A DNA stretch of 64,000 nt from Nectonema munidae (lineage: Eukaryota > Nematomorpha > Nectonematoida > Nectonematidae), in NCBI GenBank assembly GCA_030549495.1, contig JAUIRK010000763.1, forward strand, positions 62,001 to 126,000. Direction: 5' to 3'. The notes beneath the pieces are model-generated. The model was not told the origin of the DNA. It worked only from the letters and a program-made list of their open reading frames with translations, and searched no databases. Of this stretch, positions 60,601 to 62,920 are shown in pieces (position 1 is the stretch's first letter; the number at the start of each line of letters is the position of its first letter). The translations under genes were made by a program, and so were the position numbers.

Positions 60601-62256
60601 ATGAAAACAATGAAGATGTCATCCAAGCTTTGGTGTTTGATCGATACCGGACATAAAAATCAGAATCGAATGATTTCAAAAGCATCTTGGTTTTTTGGCT
60701 TTACCGATCACAGGCTAAAACTACTGTTATTCTTTCTTTTGATTTTTTGAGACCTGAAACTTTTTTGGTGGCTAGATTATAGTTCGTGCCTAATCTGAAA
60801 AAGAGACTTGTTTCATCGATATTATAAATTTCATCGAGGTCGTAAACCTTTAAGATTTCTCGAATATGGGCTCTACCATTTTTCAAAACTTCATTCGCCT
60901 CGCCCTGTATCTTTTTTTGAAACGGTGTAGCCAACCATTTGAATATAAAAATCTTTGACTGCTAATTTTTCGCCAAATTTTCGGGCTTGCTCTATTATAA
61001 TAGCATCATTTATTGCCGCATTTTTTTGCTGTTATGTCATTAATCCACAAAATTAATGCCTCTTCAAGTTTTTTTTGAAAAGGTTGAGTCAATCTGAACA
61101 CATTGTTTGTAGTCTTTTCGAAATTTTCATTATTTTGTAACCACTTTACACTATCCTTTAGGATATCGCAGGTTCTAGATTTTCAAAAGTGAGGGACTAA
61201 AAAATTTAAAACTTGCCAATTTTTTTCATGAGAATTGCTTATCGATATTTAGAATTCTGAAACTTTAGCTTTTTATAATAAATTTGGATGGTGCTCTCAC
61301 GTTCCAATGCCAGAGAGACCTCAAATTAAGAGTGCGCTCAAAAAATTAAATTATAAAAAGTTTCGAGTAAATTTCCAGTAAAATAGGTATTTGGTGTGGA
61401 GGGGCCAACATGGGGTTCAGCCAAAAAACTGAGGGGGGCGCCAACAGTGGACTTTCCTATAGAAACGTCAAACTTTTTCAAAACAAACTCTCTCAGCTCT
61501 TGAATTGTCATTTTAGGAAGGAAAAAATTTTCTGATACAAATTTCTTTTTTGATTTGGAATGAAACTTCAACACCTGTCCGTTTGCTGCTCTAAATTTTA
61601 TTTTTAATTGCAAAATTTTTATTTGAATTTTGATGAGTAAAAATAATAAATTACTTTTACAAATGTGAAAATGGATTTTAAAAGGTGTAATAATATATTC
61701 AATTTTTAATGGTTAGAATAAAAAAGTAAATAAATTAAAATAATTTTTTTTTTAATTAAAAAAAATTATCAAATAAATCAAAAAATAGAGCAAATCTCTA
61801 GTGAGATTTAGTTTATGTTTGAATGAAAAATCAGGAAGTTTTACCGAGTTTTTTATGGCTTGTAAGCGTTATTATAAGTTTATGCCTAGTATTAATCAAG
61901 CAGCATGACTCGACATTTTTCTTAGAGAAATTTCTATGGACTCGCGATCAACGAGCAGAGGCTCAACTCTCTCTTCAGTATCTTCTATATCCGAAGTGCC
62001 TTTCGTCACGAATTACGCCACAAATTTACAAGCCAACATTTCAAACGCTTCTAATATCCCAATTTTCATTGAACCGAAGAGGTGTGAAAGTGAAATAGCC
62101 ATCACCACTAGACCCTTTATTCCAGCAAAATTTCAGGATTTGAAAGCAAAACAAGAATTTTTACAAGACAAGCACAAAAGTCTGCAACTGAAGTTGGCCA
62201 ATGAAGCAATGGGGCGAATCAAATCTCAAAAGACAGACGCTCGTAATTTTATTTAA
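3612..62256 (+). CDS. p140Cap/SRCIN1 - KIAA1217 (sickle tail)-like protein, 18 coding exons
   Basis: Whole-gene entry. Exons: 3612-3630, 20921-21132, 21192-21345, 24249-24432, 28183-28330, 32442-32553, 42635-42716, 48149-48261, 48346-48539, 51458-51567, 52632-52762, 53744-53819, 53878-53961, 54131-54197, 54850-55068, 57309-57784, 58979-59290, 61926-62256. All junctions are GT..AG and phase-consistent; the sum is 3024 nt, or 1007 residues plus stop. Domain order is an AIP3-like domain (about 130-200), Tyr-containing linker (240-303), coiled coils (304-635), proline-rich region (645-750) and Asn/Ser-rich tail. In vertebrates this family scaffolds Src/Csk signalling and the actin and microtubule cytoskeleton at adhesions and synapses. 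Arthropod members are annotated as coiled-coil protein AGAP005037. Identification rests on recalled family motifs such as FGKETKKV and FYELEDLRDIKEKSILRV, not on a search. The span includes very large introns; coding DNA is about 5% of it. Confidence 0.85.
4423..5468. mobile_element. Foldback/MITE-like element with ATTCGGCC-repeat arms
   Basis: The left end reads TCCCCAGGGAGCAGGTCA and then repeats of an ATTCGGCCTCAAGAC-like unit (about 4440-4490). The right end, reverse-complemented, begins TCCCCATGGAGAAGTTCA and has the same ATTCGGCC units (about 5403-5455). The interior is A+T-rich without transposase coding. No clear target-site duplication. Its superfamily is unknown; repeat-built arms recall Foldback and Galileo elements. 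Confidence 0.65.
10570..10665. mobile_element. Solitary arm-like fragment of a foldback element
   Basis: Carries CAATTTGACCGCG, CAATTCAGCC and TTTCAGGCCAAAGTG motifs, similar in style to the arms at 4423-5468, with no partner arm nearby. Confidence 0.4.
13073..13963. mobile_element. Large imperfect inverted repeat (foldback element)
   Basis: The left arm 13073-13189 and right arm 13836-13963 are reverse complements over roughly 120 bp with a few mismatches and short indels. Shared landmarks in the left arm are CAAAAACCATGAAACCAAAA, TACACTTT, ATGCAGTTTTTATG and GAAATGAAAAATAAAAAAG. The 646-bp spacer has several short overlapping frames but no recognised protein. GGCC-containing motifs just outside both ends (12836-12875 and about 14040-14075) suggest the full element may be larger. 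Confidence 0.7.
14347..15125. mobile_element. Nonautonomous pogo/Tigger-like DNA element
   Basis: The left end CAGTGAACATACCGCCAC follows TA; the right end reverse-complements to CACTGCTCCCTCGCTTTACC, also flanked by TA. The interior has repeated GGCGG/GGCGT pieces and no transposase. The right end resembles the end of the Tigger-like element at 59703 (CAGTGGAACCTCGCTTACCC), so a Tc1/mariner-pogo origin is likely. Confidence 0.6.
15905..15985. mobile_element. Solitary AACGGCC-repeat fragment
   Basis: Four to five copies of a 12-15 bp unit (AACGGCCNAAA), similar in construction to the foldback arms elsewhere in the window; no inverted partner found. Confidence 0.4.
18420..19850. mobile_element. 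Possible element bounded by GC-rich ends
   Basis: Two conspicuously GC-rich patches in A+T-rich DNA (18424-18485 with CAGGGCTCCAGGGCCCGAAC, and 19762-19850 with CCCCAATAACCCCTATGC) look like transposon ends, but I could not align them convincingly as inverted repeats. Confidence 0.25.
20921..21132 (+). CDS. Exon 2: acidic/Ser-rich N-terminal region
   Basis: Opens after CCATTTTCAG and encodes about 70 residues beginning DLSVATCDAKSSKKN and ending ELDDYDN; hydrophilic and probably disordered. The acceptor is a tandem CAGCAG (NAGNAG), so two acceptors 3 bp apart could add or drop one codon (Ala-Asp versus Asp at the junction). The donor AAC|GTCTCA is weak, but splicing there, in phase 0, is the only way I found to join the next open frame. 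Unspliced, the frame continues 22 codons past the donor to a stop at 21199. Confidence 0.75.
21192..21345 (+). CDS. Exon 3: N-terminal Ser/Asn-rich region
   Basis: Follows a 59-bp intron (21133-21191) with the acceptor CTTTTTTCAG. It encodes 51 residues starting AGRNLGYDSVGN and ending SASFRSFP, with a Ser/Lys/Arg-rich end that leads straight into the globular domain. The donor A|GTAAAC leaves phase 1, matching exon 4. The reading frame stays open beyond the donor to 21428, but that extension is A+T-rich and does not resemble the family. Confidence 0.8.
21346..24248 (+). other. Intron 3
   Basis: A+T-rich, 2.9 kb. It contains a 100-codon frame at 22080-22382 with no recognisable similarity and no splice context; I treat that as chance. 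No repeat or transposon identified. Confidence 0.5.
24249..24432 (+). CDS. Exon 4: first half of AIP3-like domain
   Basis: Encodes residues 129-190 and is the signature of the family. It starts with a hydrophobic strand (IFLQFGKETKKVLV), then the SLDDLRLIFTNAFP helix, then TKIYIQDEDMFYELEDLR. The last motif closely matches the IYIKD..xxYELxDxR segment of p140Cap and sickle tail. The acceptor is TATCTTAG in phase 1; the donor AG|GTCACA splits the Arg codon in phase 2, which exon 5 completes with G. Confidence 0.92.
25104..26663 (-). pseudogene. Broken piggyBac transposase in intron 4
   Basis: Read on the minus strand. The acidic Ser/Glu-rich N-terminus (26663-26571: SSSSSSSEEEFSDYSDE) runs into the start of the transposase domain (26567-26271), continues as FVRTAIGRRMFMFINIFIRF and DD (26197-25964), and has the LDGFFTSHELAKWAL block and GADSFNRIARDYTRYKPSRR block (25880-25380), which carry the second and third catalytic Asp. 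It ends in a Cys-rich C-terminal zinc segment (GARKCTFCKKIICK). The frame shifts between 26271 and 26197, an internal stop follows, and the segment with the first catalytic Asp (about 25900-25960) seems shortened, so it is dead. TTAA-flanked ends were not located. Confidence 0.85.
28183..28330 (+). CDS. Exon 5: end of AIP3-like domain
   Basis: The acceptor TTTGTTTCTAG precedes a G that completes Arg190. The exon then reads DIKEKSILRVHKAKEF, the continuation expected in this family (DIKDRSVLRV-type). It goes on to an acidic, tyrosine-containing stretch (DDDVSYYSEPDFESSYQ) and ends CKQ at CAG|GTAAAA in phase 0. The perfect fit of motif across the exon 4/5 junction is the best single proof of the gene's identity. 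Confidence 0.92.
28331..32441 (+). other. Intron 5
   Basis: A+T-rich, 4.1 kb. Two exon-like but phase-inconsistent stretches lie at 29655-29730 and 30869-31002 (see findings). Diverged GGAGTCGGA-type fragments occur at 31375-31420 and 31555-31740, similar to one at 27725-27790 in intron 4. Confidence 0.45.
30869..31002 (+). other. Unassigned exon-like open frame
   Basis: An open frame reading DASVPHVIWRKGLFLHNPMW and then RIRNRNARLPNERLA, with a T-rich tract and TAAAGTTTAG upstream and a near-consensus donor (AT|GTAAGA) at its end. It would be phase 2 to phase 2, which cannot sit between exon 5 and exon 6. It may be an exon of something else, an alternative exon leading to a frameshift, or captured transposon coding. 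I do not recognise it. Confidence 0.3.
32442..32553 (+). CDS. Exon 6: Ser/Tyr-rich linker
   Basis: The acceptor TTTTTCTCTTAG and donor ATG|GTATGC enclose 37 codons, phase 0 in and phase 1 out. It encodes ISSTQQPVDFSNYSK, a basic patch (STKRSVGG) and FMYASLPRNIHN. Of the three frames, only this one both fits the flanking exon phases and has balanced composition. The YASLPR piece resembles phosphorylatable linker segments of the vertebrate proteins, but this is weak similarity. The linker is poorly conserved in the family. Confidence 0.72.
34164..34219 (-). repeat. tRNA-like relic
   Basis: The minus strand has a box A-like ATCGCTCAGCTC and a box B-like GGGATTCGATTCCC, with matching GGGA/TCCC ends. 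At 56 nt it lacks a proper anticodon arm, so it is a tRNA pseudogene or SINE head rather than a working tRNA. Confidence 0.45.
34755..35231. mobile_element. Nonautonomous hAT-like element
   Basis: Starts CAGCGCCGGTGCTAG and ends, reverse-complemented, CAGGGGTGTTTGCAAG; GGGGCCC blocks lie near both ends. Flanking octamers ATCAAACT and ATAAAACG agree at six of eight positions, suggesting an 8-bp duplication as made by hAT transposases. The A+T-rich interior has no coding capacity. Confidence 0.55.
35704..36490. mobile_element. Foldback element with arms of tandem ATTTCATCG repeats
   Basis: The left arm (35709-35830) consists of about nine units of a 13-14 bp repeat, TAATTTCATCGTGG with variants (TAACTTCATCG, TAAATTCATCG, TATTTTCATCG). 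The right arm (36345-36490) is its reverse complement unit for unit, including the variant order. The spacer of about 510 bp is A+T-rich and non-coding. No transposase. Superfamily unassigned. Confidence 0.75.
36590..37470 (+). pseudogene. Decayed hAT (ZBED-like) transposase remnant
   Basis: At about 37190-37250 one frame reads HHEVLIFYTPVRWLSK, matching the hAT/ZBED signature EVLLFHTEVRWLSRG. It is followed in other frames by CFCEFKK and by ALLADIFTIGTI (about 37335-37370), which fits the next conserved LADIF..LN.LN segment. Frame changes and stops interrupt it. A possible upstream piece (FENILKIVNPKSTLKL, about 36615-36670) is weaker. Much of the element is missing. Confidence 0.45.
37651..37809. 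mobile_element. Array of ACATTTGGCCGAACAG-type units, left arm
   Basis: About eight units of a 15-17 bp repeat, GACATTTGGCCGAACA with variants. The outer end is GGTACCCGGACATTGGCC and the inner end CGGCCAAATGCCCGGGCACG, which are themselves inverted. It forms an inverted pair with 38752-38892 around a CTAAC satellite. Confidence 0.7.
38035..38745. repeat. CTAACACTAACTCTAAAAC satellite
   Basis: About 700 bp of tandem repeats assembled from short modules (CTAACTATGCTAACACTAAC, TCTAAAACTAACAATATT), with a higher-order pattern in which a block of roughly 300 bp recurs (compare 38091-38290 and 38400-38530). The modules are rich in CTAAC, loosely reminiscent of arthropod telomere repeat (CCTAA) but not identical to it. 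Confidence 0.85.
38752..38892. mobile_element. Array of TTCGGTCAAATGTC-type units, right arm
   Basis: Eight or so tandem units, the reverse complement of those at 37651-37809 and in the same order of variants over about 120 bp. The outer end GGCCGGACACGGTAATTTC mirrors the left outer end. Together the two arms and satellite make a 1.24-kb foldback-like structure. Confidence 0.7.
40312..40640 (-). pseudogene. Tc1/mariner-like (IS630 family) transposase remnant
   Basis: On the minus strand the frame reads KLKFSDEATVHSSDKTNIHN (catalytic Asp of FSDEA), then after a frameshift ERDSPKVNTWFFLQKKQIVG and PFSFEGRIINGKSYSEMIEN. This is the conserved DEATFHLSGKVNRHN...HERDSPKVNxxC...GPFFFE...NGxxYxEMI stretch of DDE transposases common in arthropods. 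Only the middle third of a transposase remains. Confidence 0.75.
41570..41855. mobile_element. MITE with CAGGGGCACACAC ends
   Basis: The left end CAGGGGCACACACATCC and right end (reverse-complemented) CAAGGGAGCACATCC form inverted termini around 286 bp. Both ends also carry TTCGCCCCCCTAATAATTTT-like sequence in direct orientation. A single CAGGGGCACACATTCGG at 50416 looks like another copy's end. Confidence 0.5.
41757..42042. repeat. Tandem duplication at a MITE end
   Basis: The segment 41757-41850 (GAATATTTGGTCTCCCGTGG, then TATTTCCAGAATTTTTGAAA) recurs, diverged, at 41950-42042 (GGTCTCCAGTGGTATTTCCA, then GAAAATTGCAAAAT and TTCGCCC). Confidence 0.55.
42635..42716 (+). CDS. Exon 7: linker with NPLYA tyrosine motif
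   Basis: A short exon (82 nt) after a 10-kb intron. The acceptor AAATTTTAG in phase 1 joins exon 6 to give a Glu codon; the donor AA|GTAAGT is near-consensus and leaves phase 2, which exon 8 completes. It encodes ELFFPNHKSYGNPLYATISN and then VSHTHDA. NPLYA (Tyr at about residue 291) is close to the EPLYA/EGLYA tyrosine motifs through which vertebrate p140Cap binds Csk. That functional reading is inference. Confidence 0.72.
46391..46527. mobile_element. TTAA-type MITE, copy A
   Basis: Ends TAACCCATTTAAGACCA and TGGTCGTTAATGGGTTAA are inverted repeats of the family CCCGTTAACGACCA; GCAGACGATTT motifs lie inside. One TTAA has mutated to CTAA. TTAA duplication and CCC/GGG ends point to piggyBac-mobilised elements. 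Confidence 0.7.
48035..48108. mobile_element. TTAA-type MITE, copy B (short)
   Basis: TTAACCCGTTAATGACCAGA at the left and CTCGTTAAACGGTTAA at the right, only 74 bp. It ends about 40 bp before exon 8, close to the intron 7 branch point region. Confidence 0.7.
48149..48261 (+). CDS. Exon 8: first coiled-coil segment
   Basis: Encodes NFKMNEMERRLENLSCVVEN and then VLSKSKTSLASS, matching the family's RMQxMExQIAxLTGLVxxAL heptad segment that starts the coiled-coil block. The donor A|GTAAGT is strong, phase 1. I chose the acceptor ACCAAAG at 48147-48148 because it fits the phase of exon 7; an alternative AG at 48154-48155 would start exactly at the ATG in phase 0 but would not join exon 7. Confidence 0.85.
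48346..48539 (+). CDS. Exon 9: coiled-coil region
   Basis: Separated from exon 8 by an 84-bp intron. It encodes KMDMSSSPNLASALTTTGS, then a helical stretch (LISLHRQASLLKDDIDSLRK) and AYSHSKTIQGILNQTQKKFS. This corresponds to the family's LxEMRRSVAELRxQLxQMRQLQ helix. The acceptor TTGAATAG is phase 1; the donor AGT|GTAAGT is phase 0. The reading frame runs on into the intron to a TGA at about 48603, which is not expected to be used. Confidence 0.88.
49610..49965. repeat. GATATCAATGAT minisatellite with a repeated palindromic block
   Basis: Irregular units such as GGGGATATCAATGATTATTA (about 20 bp) recur through the block. Two copies of CGATCGAAGCGAGAGACGAA-like sequence lie about 236 bp apart (49719 and 49938), each preceded by AATCTGATCTG or AATCCGATCTG. 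A G-run of 12 occurs at about 49865, interrupted by a single T and followed by more G. Confidence 0.7.
50765..50802 (+). repeat. Displaced partial copy of exon 11
   Basis: 38 bp matching 52638-52675 at 36 positions. The two differences (T/C in the GAC/GAT and CGT/CGC codons) are synonymous. It lies upstream of exon 10, with no AG acceptor immediately before it, just a T run, and the open frame continues into unrelated sequence to a stop at 50867. Confidence 0.9.
51458..51567 (+). CDS. Exon 10: coiled-coil region
   Basis: The acceptor CAACTGTTTCAG and donor AG|GTATTT bracket 36 codons plus two bases (phase 0 in, phase 2 out). It encodes ELNLHLPTRARRGMLSDAMK followed by EVKIYKEDTFKLEKVLR, a charged amphipathic helix. 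The split last codon AG+A gives Arg and joins the next exon as KVLRELESSVED. This occupies the position of the EEEKIVKKLCELEDFVEDL segment in vertebrate homologues. Confidence 0.87.
51568..52631 (+). other. Intron 10
   Basis: About 1.06 kb of A+T-rich DNA with a C-rich patch near 52085-52200. No gene or transposon recognised. Confidence 0.5.
52632..52762 (+). CDS. Exon 11: conserved coiled-coil core
   Basis: The acceptor TTCTTTTTAG and donor A|GTTTGA enclose the sequence ELESSVEDCRNEVVNKKTKV, then NVCGVESMALALSYASRAIS and DLK. It matches the family pattern LExxVExLRxxV...VExxAxxLxxAxxxxADLK. The donor is weak in its last bases, but the phase-1 junction yields DLKNRYP, the expected LKxRFP motif. 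A displaced 38-bp copy of its 5' part lies at 50765-50802. Confidence 0.92.
52763..53743 (+). other. Intron 11
   Basis: About 980 bp, A+T-rich; carries the tRNA-derived repeat at 53490-53561 and nothing else I recognise. Confidence 0.5.
53490..53561 (-). repeat. tRNA-derived SINE head or tRNA pseudogene
   Basis: The minus strand has box A-like TGAGTAAAGTTGG and box B GGTTCGATCCC at tRNA spacing within 72 nt, starting GGGCGTG and ending AAGCC. The acceptor and T stems pair poorly, so it is not a functional tRNA; a SINE of tRNA origin extending toward lower coordinates is likely. Confidence 0.6.
53744..53819 (+). CDS. Exon 12: coiled-coil core (RYPKVQ)
   Basis: The acceptor AAAATTAG in phase 1 completes an Asn codon with exon 11. 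It encodes NRYPKVQKKLLTSFFEDSAS and KLVKE, corresponding to the FPxLQxxLRxxLxxExExVxxEE stretch of the family. The donor AA|GTATTT ends in phase 2, and the following intron is only 58 bp. A tRNA-derived repeat sits about 180 bp upstream in intron 11. Confidence 0.9.
53878..53961 (+). CDS. Exon 13: FLKEEP motif exon
   Basis: Encodes KFLKEEPNYLELALKRCKKL then TSTLYTLK. KFLKEEP followed by LxxxLKRxxxxTxxLxTLKR is one of the most recognisable blocks in p140Cap and sickle tail (RFLKEEPxKLDSLLKRVRSMT). Phase 2 in, phase 2 out, with the donor AA|GTATTT. A TTAA-flanked MITE begins only 16 bp downstream of the donor, at 53978, so almost the whole of the 169-bp intron 13 is mobile DNA plus splice signals. 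Confidence 0.93.
53978..54084. mobile_element. TTAA-type MITE, copy C, in intron 13
   Basis: TTAACCCATTTGACCCCAGA at the left, GGGATCAAATGGGTTAA at the right, with intact TTAA at both ends (107 bp). Its termini differ a little from copies A, B and D, so it may be a subfamily. Confidence 0.75.
54131..54197 (+). CDS. Exon 14: LASVQEQ segment
   Basis: The acceptor GAATATTATAG in phase 2 completes a Lys. It encodes LASVQEQKQHVFRPDKEISS and IQ, which fits the arthropod family members' continuation after the TLKRL block (RLCVQEQR-type). The donor CAA|GTATCT is phase 0. It is short, but both junctions and the peptide agree with its neighbours. Confidence 0.87.
54384..54511. mobile_element. TTAA-type MITE, copy D, in intron 14
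   Basis: TTAACCCGTTAACGACCAGT at the left and TGGTCGTTAATCGGTTAA at the right, both ends TTAA (128 bp); internal CAGACGATATA as in copy A. The cleanest member of the family here. Confidence 0.8.
54850..55068 (+). CDS. Exon 15: last coiled coil
   Basis: 73 codons, phase 0 on both sides (acceptor TGTGTGTTTAG, donor GAG|GTAAGT, near-consensus). It begins RRFDKIEDNIDSAKRALKSC and continues through a Glu/Gln-rich helix (RQENEMHAINRQLEESISNL) to a Ser-rich end (SMRSLRSLSPVSNE). Heptad-like spacing of Leu/Ile in the first two thirds supports a coiled coil. Confidence 0.9.
55272..55332 (-). CDS. Candidate terminal exon of the minus-strand gene
   Basis: Follows a 64-bp minus-strand intron (plus 55333-55396) with GTAAAG at the donor and ATTTCTATTTAG at the acceptor. 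The single base T completes a His codon, and the frame reads FDQITSTLTLDRMKYTDLF to a TAA (plus 55272-55274). The phase agreement and good short-intron signals are the evidence; without the splice, the first exon simply ends QYQ-stop, so this exon is less certain than its partner. Confidence 0.4.
55397..55595 (-). CDS. Candidate exon of an unrecognised minus-strand gene inside intron 15
   Basis: On the minus strand, the acceptor CACTTCTATTTCAG precedes 199 nt of open, compositionally balanced sequence in markedly A+T-rich surroundings. It encodes YMISKTSSDPSDKRREKVLA, then KILKLNGLPYVNPPYFYGLG and PALNLAGLPLSMTVSILTSS, and ends KRNQY at a donor CA|GTAAAG in phase 2. It enters in phase 1, so an upstream exon should exist (not found), unless translation starts at the internal ATG (55588-55590). 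The DKRR and SSKR dibasic sites flank a 45-residue stretch as in a secreted peptide precursor, but no signal peptide is visible. I do not recognise the family. Confidence 0.5.
56347..56477. mobile_element. TTAA-type MITE, copy E
   Basis: TTAACCTTTTGGCGAGCAGA at the left; the right end reverse-complements to TTAACTCTTTGAGGACCAGA. TTAA present at both ends, 131 bp, diverged from copies A and D but with the same layout (internal GCAGAGGATTTTC). Confidence 0.6.
57309..57784 (+). CDS. Exon 16: proline-rich, SH3-ligand exon
   Basis: The largest exon, about 159 codons. The in-frame TAA at 57300 forces the acceptor to be ATTTAAG at 57302-57308, giving ERSSMTKKGFVPAPPPRNGY. Further on come RRASPTSPNVPDP and KAPPPIPPKPLL (about residues 738-749), a class II SH3-ligand pattern (PxxPxK). 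A run of six Asn is encoded by AAC/AAT repeats. C-terminal SH3-ligand prolines are a family feature (p140Cap binds Src SH3). The donor CA|GTAAAA overlaps a TAA; if not spliced, translation ends one codon later (Gln-stop). Confidence 0.9.
57785..58978 (+). other. Intron 16
   Basis: 1.2 kb, with the hAT MITE at 57839-58159 and a GC-rich patch (58535-58630, GGGGCGGGCCATTCGTGC and AACGCGGGTCTTTTG) that looks like an old transposon fragment. The remainder is A+T-rich. Confidence 0.45.
57839..58159. mobile_element. Nonautonomous hAT element
   Basis: The left end CACTGTTTCTCAACGTGG and right end (reverse-complemented) CAGTGATTCTCAACCTT match the widespread hAT terminus CAGTGGTTCTCAAC. GTGGACCACG and GGGGTCCACAAAA lie just inside. 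The 321-bp interior is non-coding; flanking octamers agree only partly. Confidence 0.7.
58979..59290 (+). CDS. Exon 17: Asn/Ser-rich tail
   Basis: The acceptor ACATTGGCAG supplies the G completing Gln. It encodes IPRRSATLASSTQRRNTIGD, then an Asn-rich stretch (NLNSNSNNNNNKS) and KALSNSFHNISAK. It is probably disordered. The donor AA|GTAAAC is phase 2 and again overlaps an in-frame TAA, so retention of intron 17 would end the protein after Lys. Base composition is clearly less A+T-rich than the flanking introns, supporting coding function. Confidence 0.88.
59291..61925 (+). other. Intron 17
   Basis: 2.6 kb, mostly occupied by the minus-strand pogo/Tigger-like pseudogene; the 3' 300 bp is A+T-rich. 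Confidence 0.5.
59703..61613 (-). pseudogene. pogo/Tigger-like transposase (Tc1/mariner superfamily), broken
   Basis: Minus strand. An N-terminal HTH-like piece (ELREFVLKKFDVSIGKSTVG, 61613-61338) is followed by a CENP-B/Tc5 DNA-binding segment (LEEALILWINDITAK...ARKFGEKLAVKDF, about 61200-60930) and the DDE domain: YNIDETSLFFRLGTNYNLA, SKERITVVLACD (60934-60701), VLDNA (about 60530) and LPPNTTSHIQSLNADMISNF (about 60490-60430). It ends in ISFAWKKVKTETIKSCFR and an acidic C-terminus finishing KTIENYFIKKS, the usual Tigger end. Several frameshifts and stops. The 3' terminus CAGTGGAACCTCGCTTACCC is at 59703 next to TA; the 5' terminus was not found. The N-terminal piece might belong to a second element. 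Confidence 0.85.
61926..62256 (+). CDS. Exon 18: C-terminal exon with stop
   Basis: The acceptor ATTTTTCTTAG in phase 2 completes a Lys. It encodes EISMDSRSTSRGSTLSSVSS, a middle part with several Ile/Pro (NIPIFIEPKRCESE), and a final helix (AKFQDLKAKQEFLQDKHKSL) ending DARNFI before TAA at 62254-62256. The joint SAK|EISMDSR keeps the frame established from exon 4 onward. The last helix could form a short coiled coil. Confidence 0.88.
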
Positions 62257-62920
62257 ATTTATCAAATGACTTCACAACACATTTCTTTATGTTTCACTAG
62301 CTATCTATTCGAAATCCTTTGAAAGTGCGAAGAACAAAGAATCTGAAGAGTATATGTAATTTTTATCTCAAGGCAAATTAAATCTCGAATGATTCCCATT
62401 TCTTTATGGTTTTGTGCAATATATACACGACTATAATTATATATCATAAATTAACAAGTATACTTACTATCTTATTACGCGTTATCCTTATAAATTTTAT
62501 TCAGGTTTTTTACGTTATACTTTGTTTCCTTACTTTGAATAATATCAATATACTTATATTTTGATCCATTTAATACTGCCGCTTTGTTTAGTGCGAGACA
62601 TCAATTGTTATTTTTTTTCTTTACCCGTAATATTTGTAAAACTTTCAGTTACAAAATTTACTTTCATATATCACAATAGTTATTACCATTCAATTGCTTC
62701 TTTGGATAAATATTAATAAACTTCTTTCATAATACGGCGTACCGTTGATTTTTTTTAAATCTATTATAACTTTTATCAGCATAACTTATCTTGTAAATAT
62801 TGAATTTATGTATATATATTTATATTAAATAAAATTATGTTTCATGACAAATATTTTATCTCATCTTTCAAATTTTTTATATACGTTTAGCCTGAAATAA
62901 ATAAACATGTTTGTTTTTTT
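62257..62920 (+). other. 3' UTR with polyadenylation signals
   Basis: A+T-rich sequence downstream of the stop. AATAAA hexamers occur at 62828-62833 and, doubled, at 62896-62905, followed by a T/G-rich stretch (62907-62940) that fits a downstream element. An earlier AATAAA lies near 62716. The transcript end is therefore inferred near 62850 or 62920. Confidence 0.5.
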
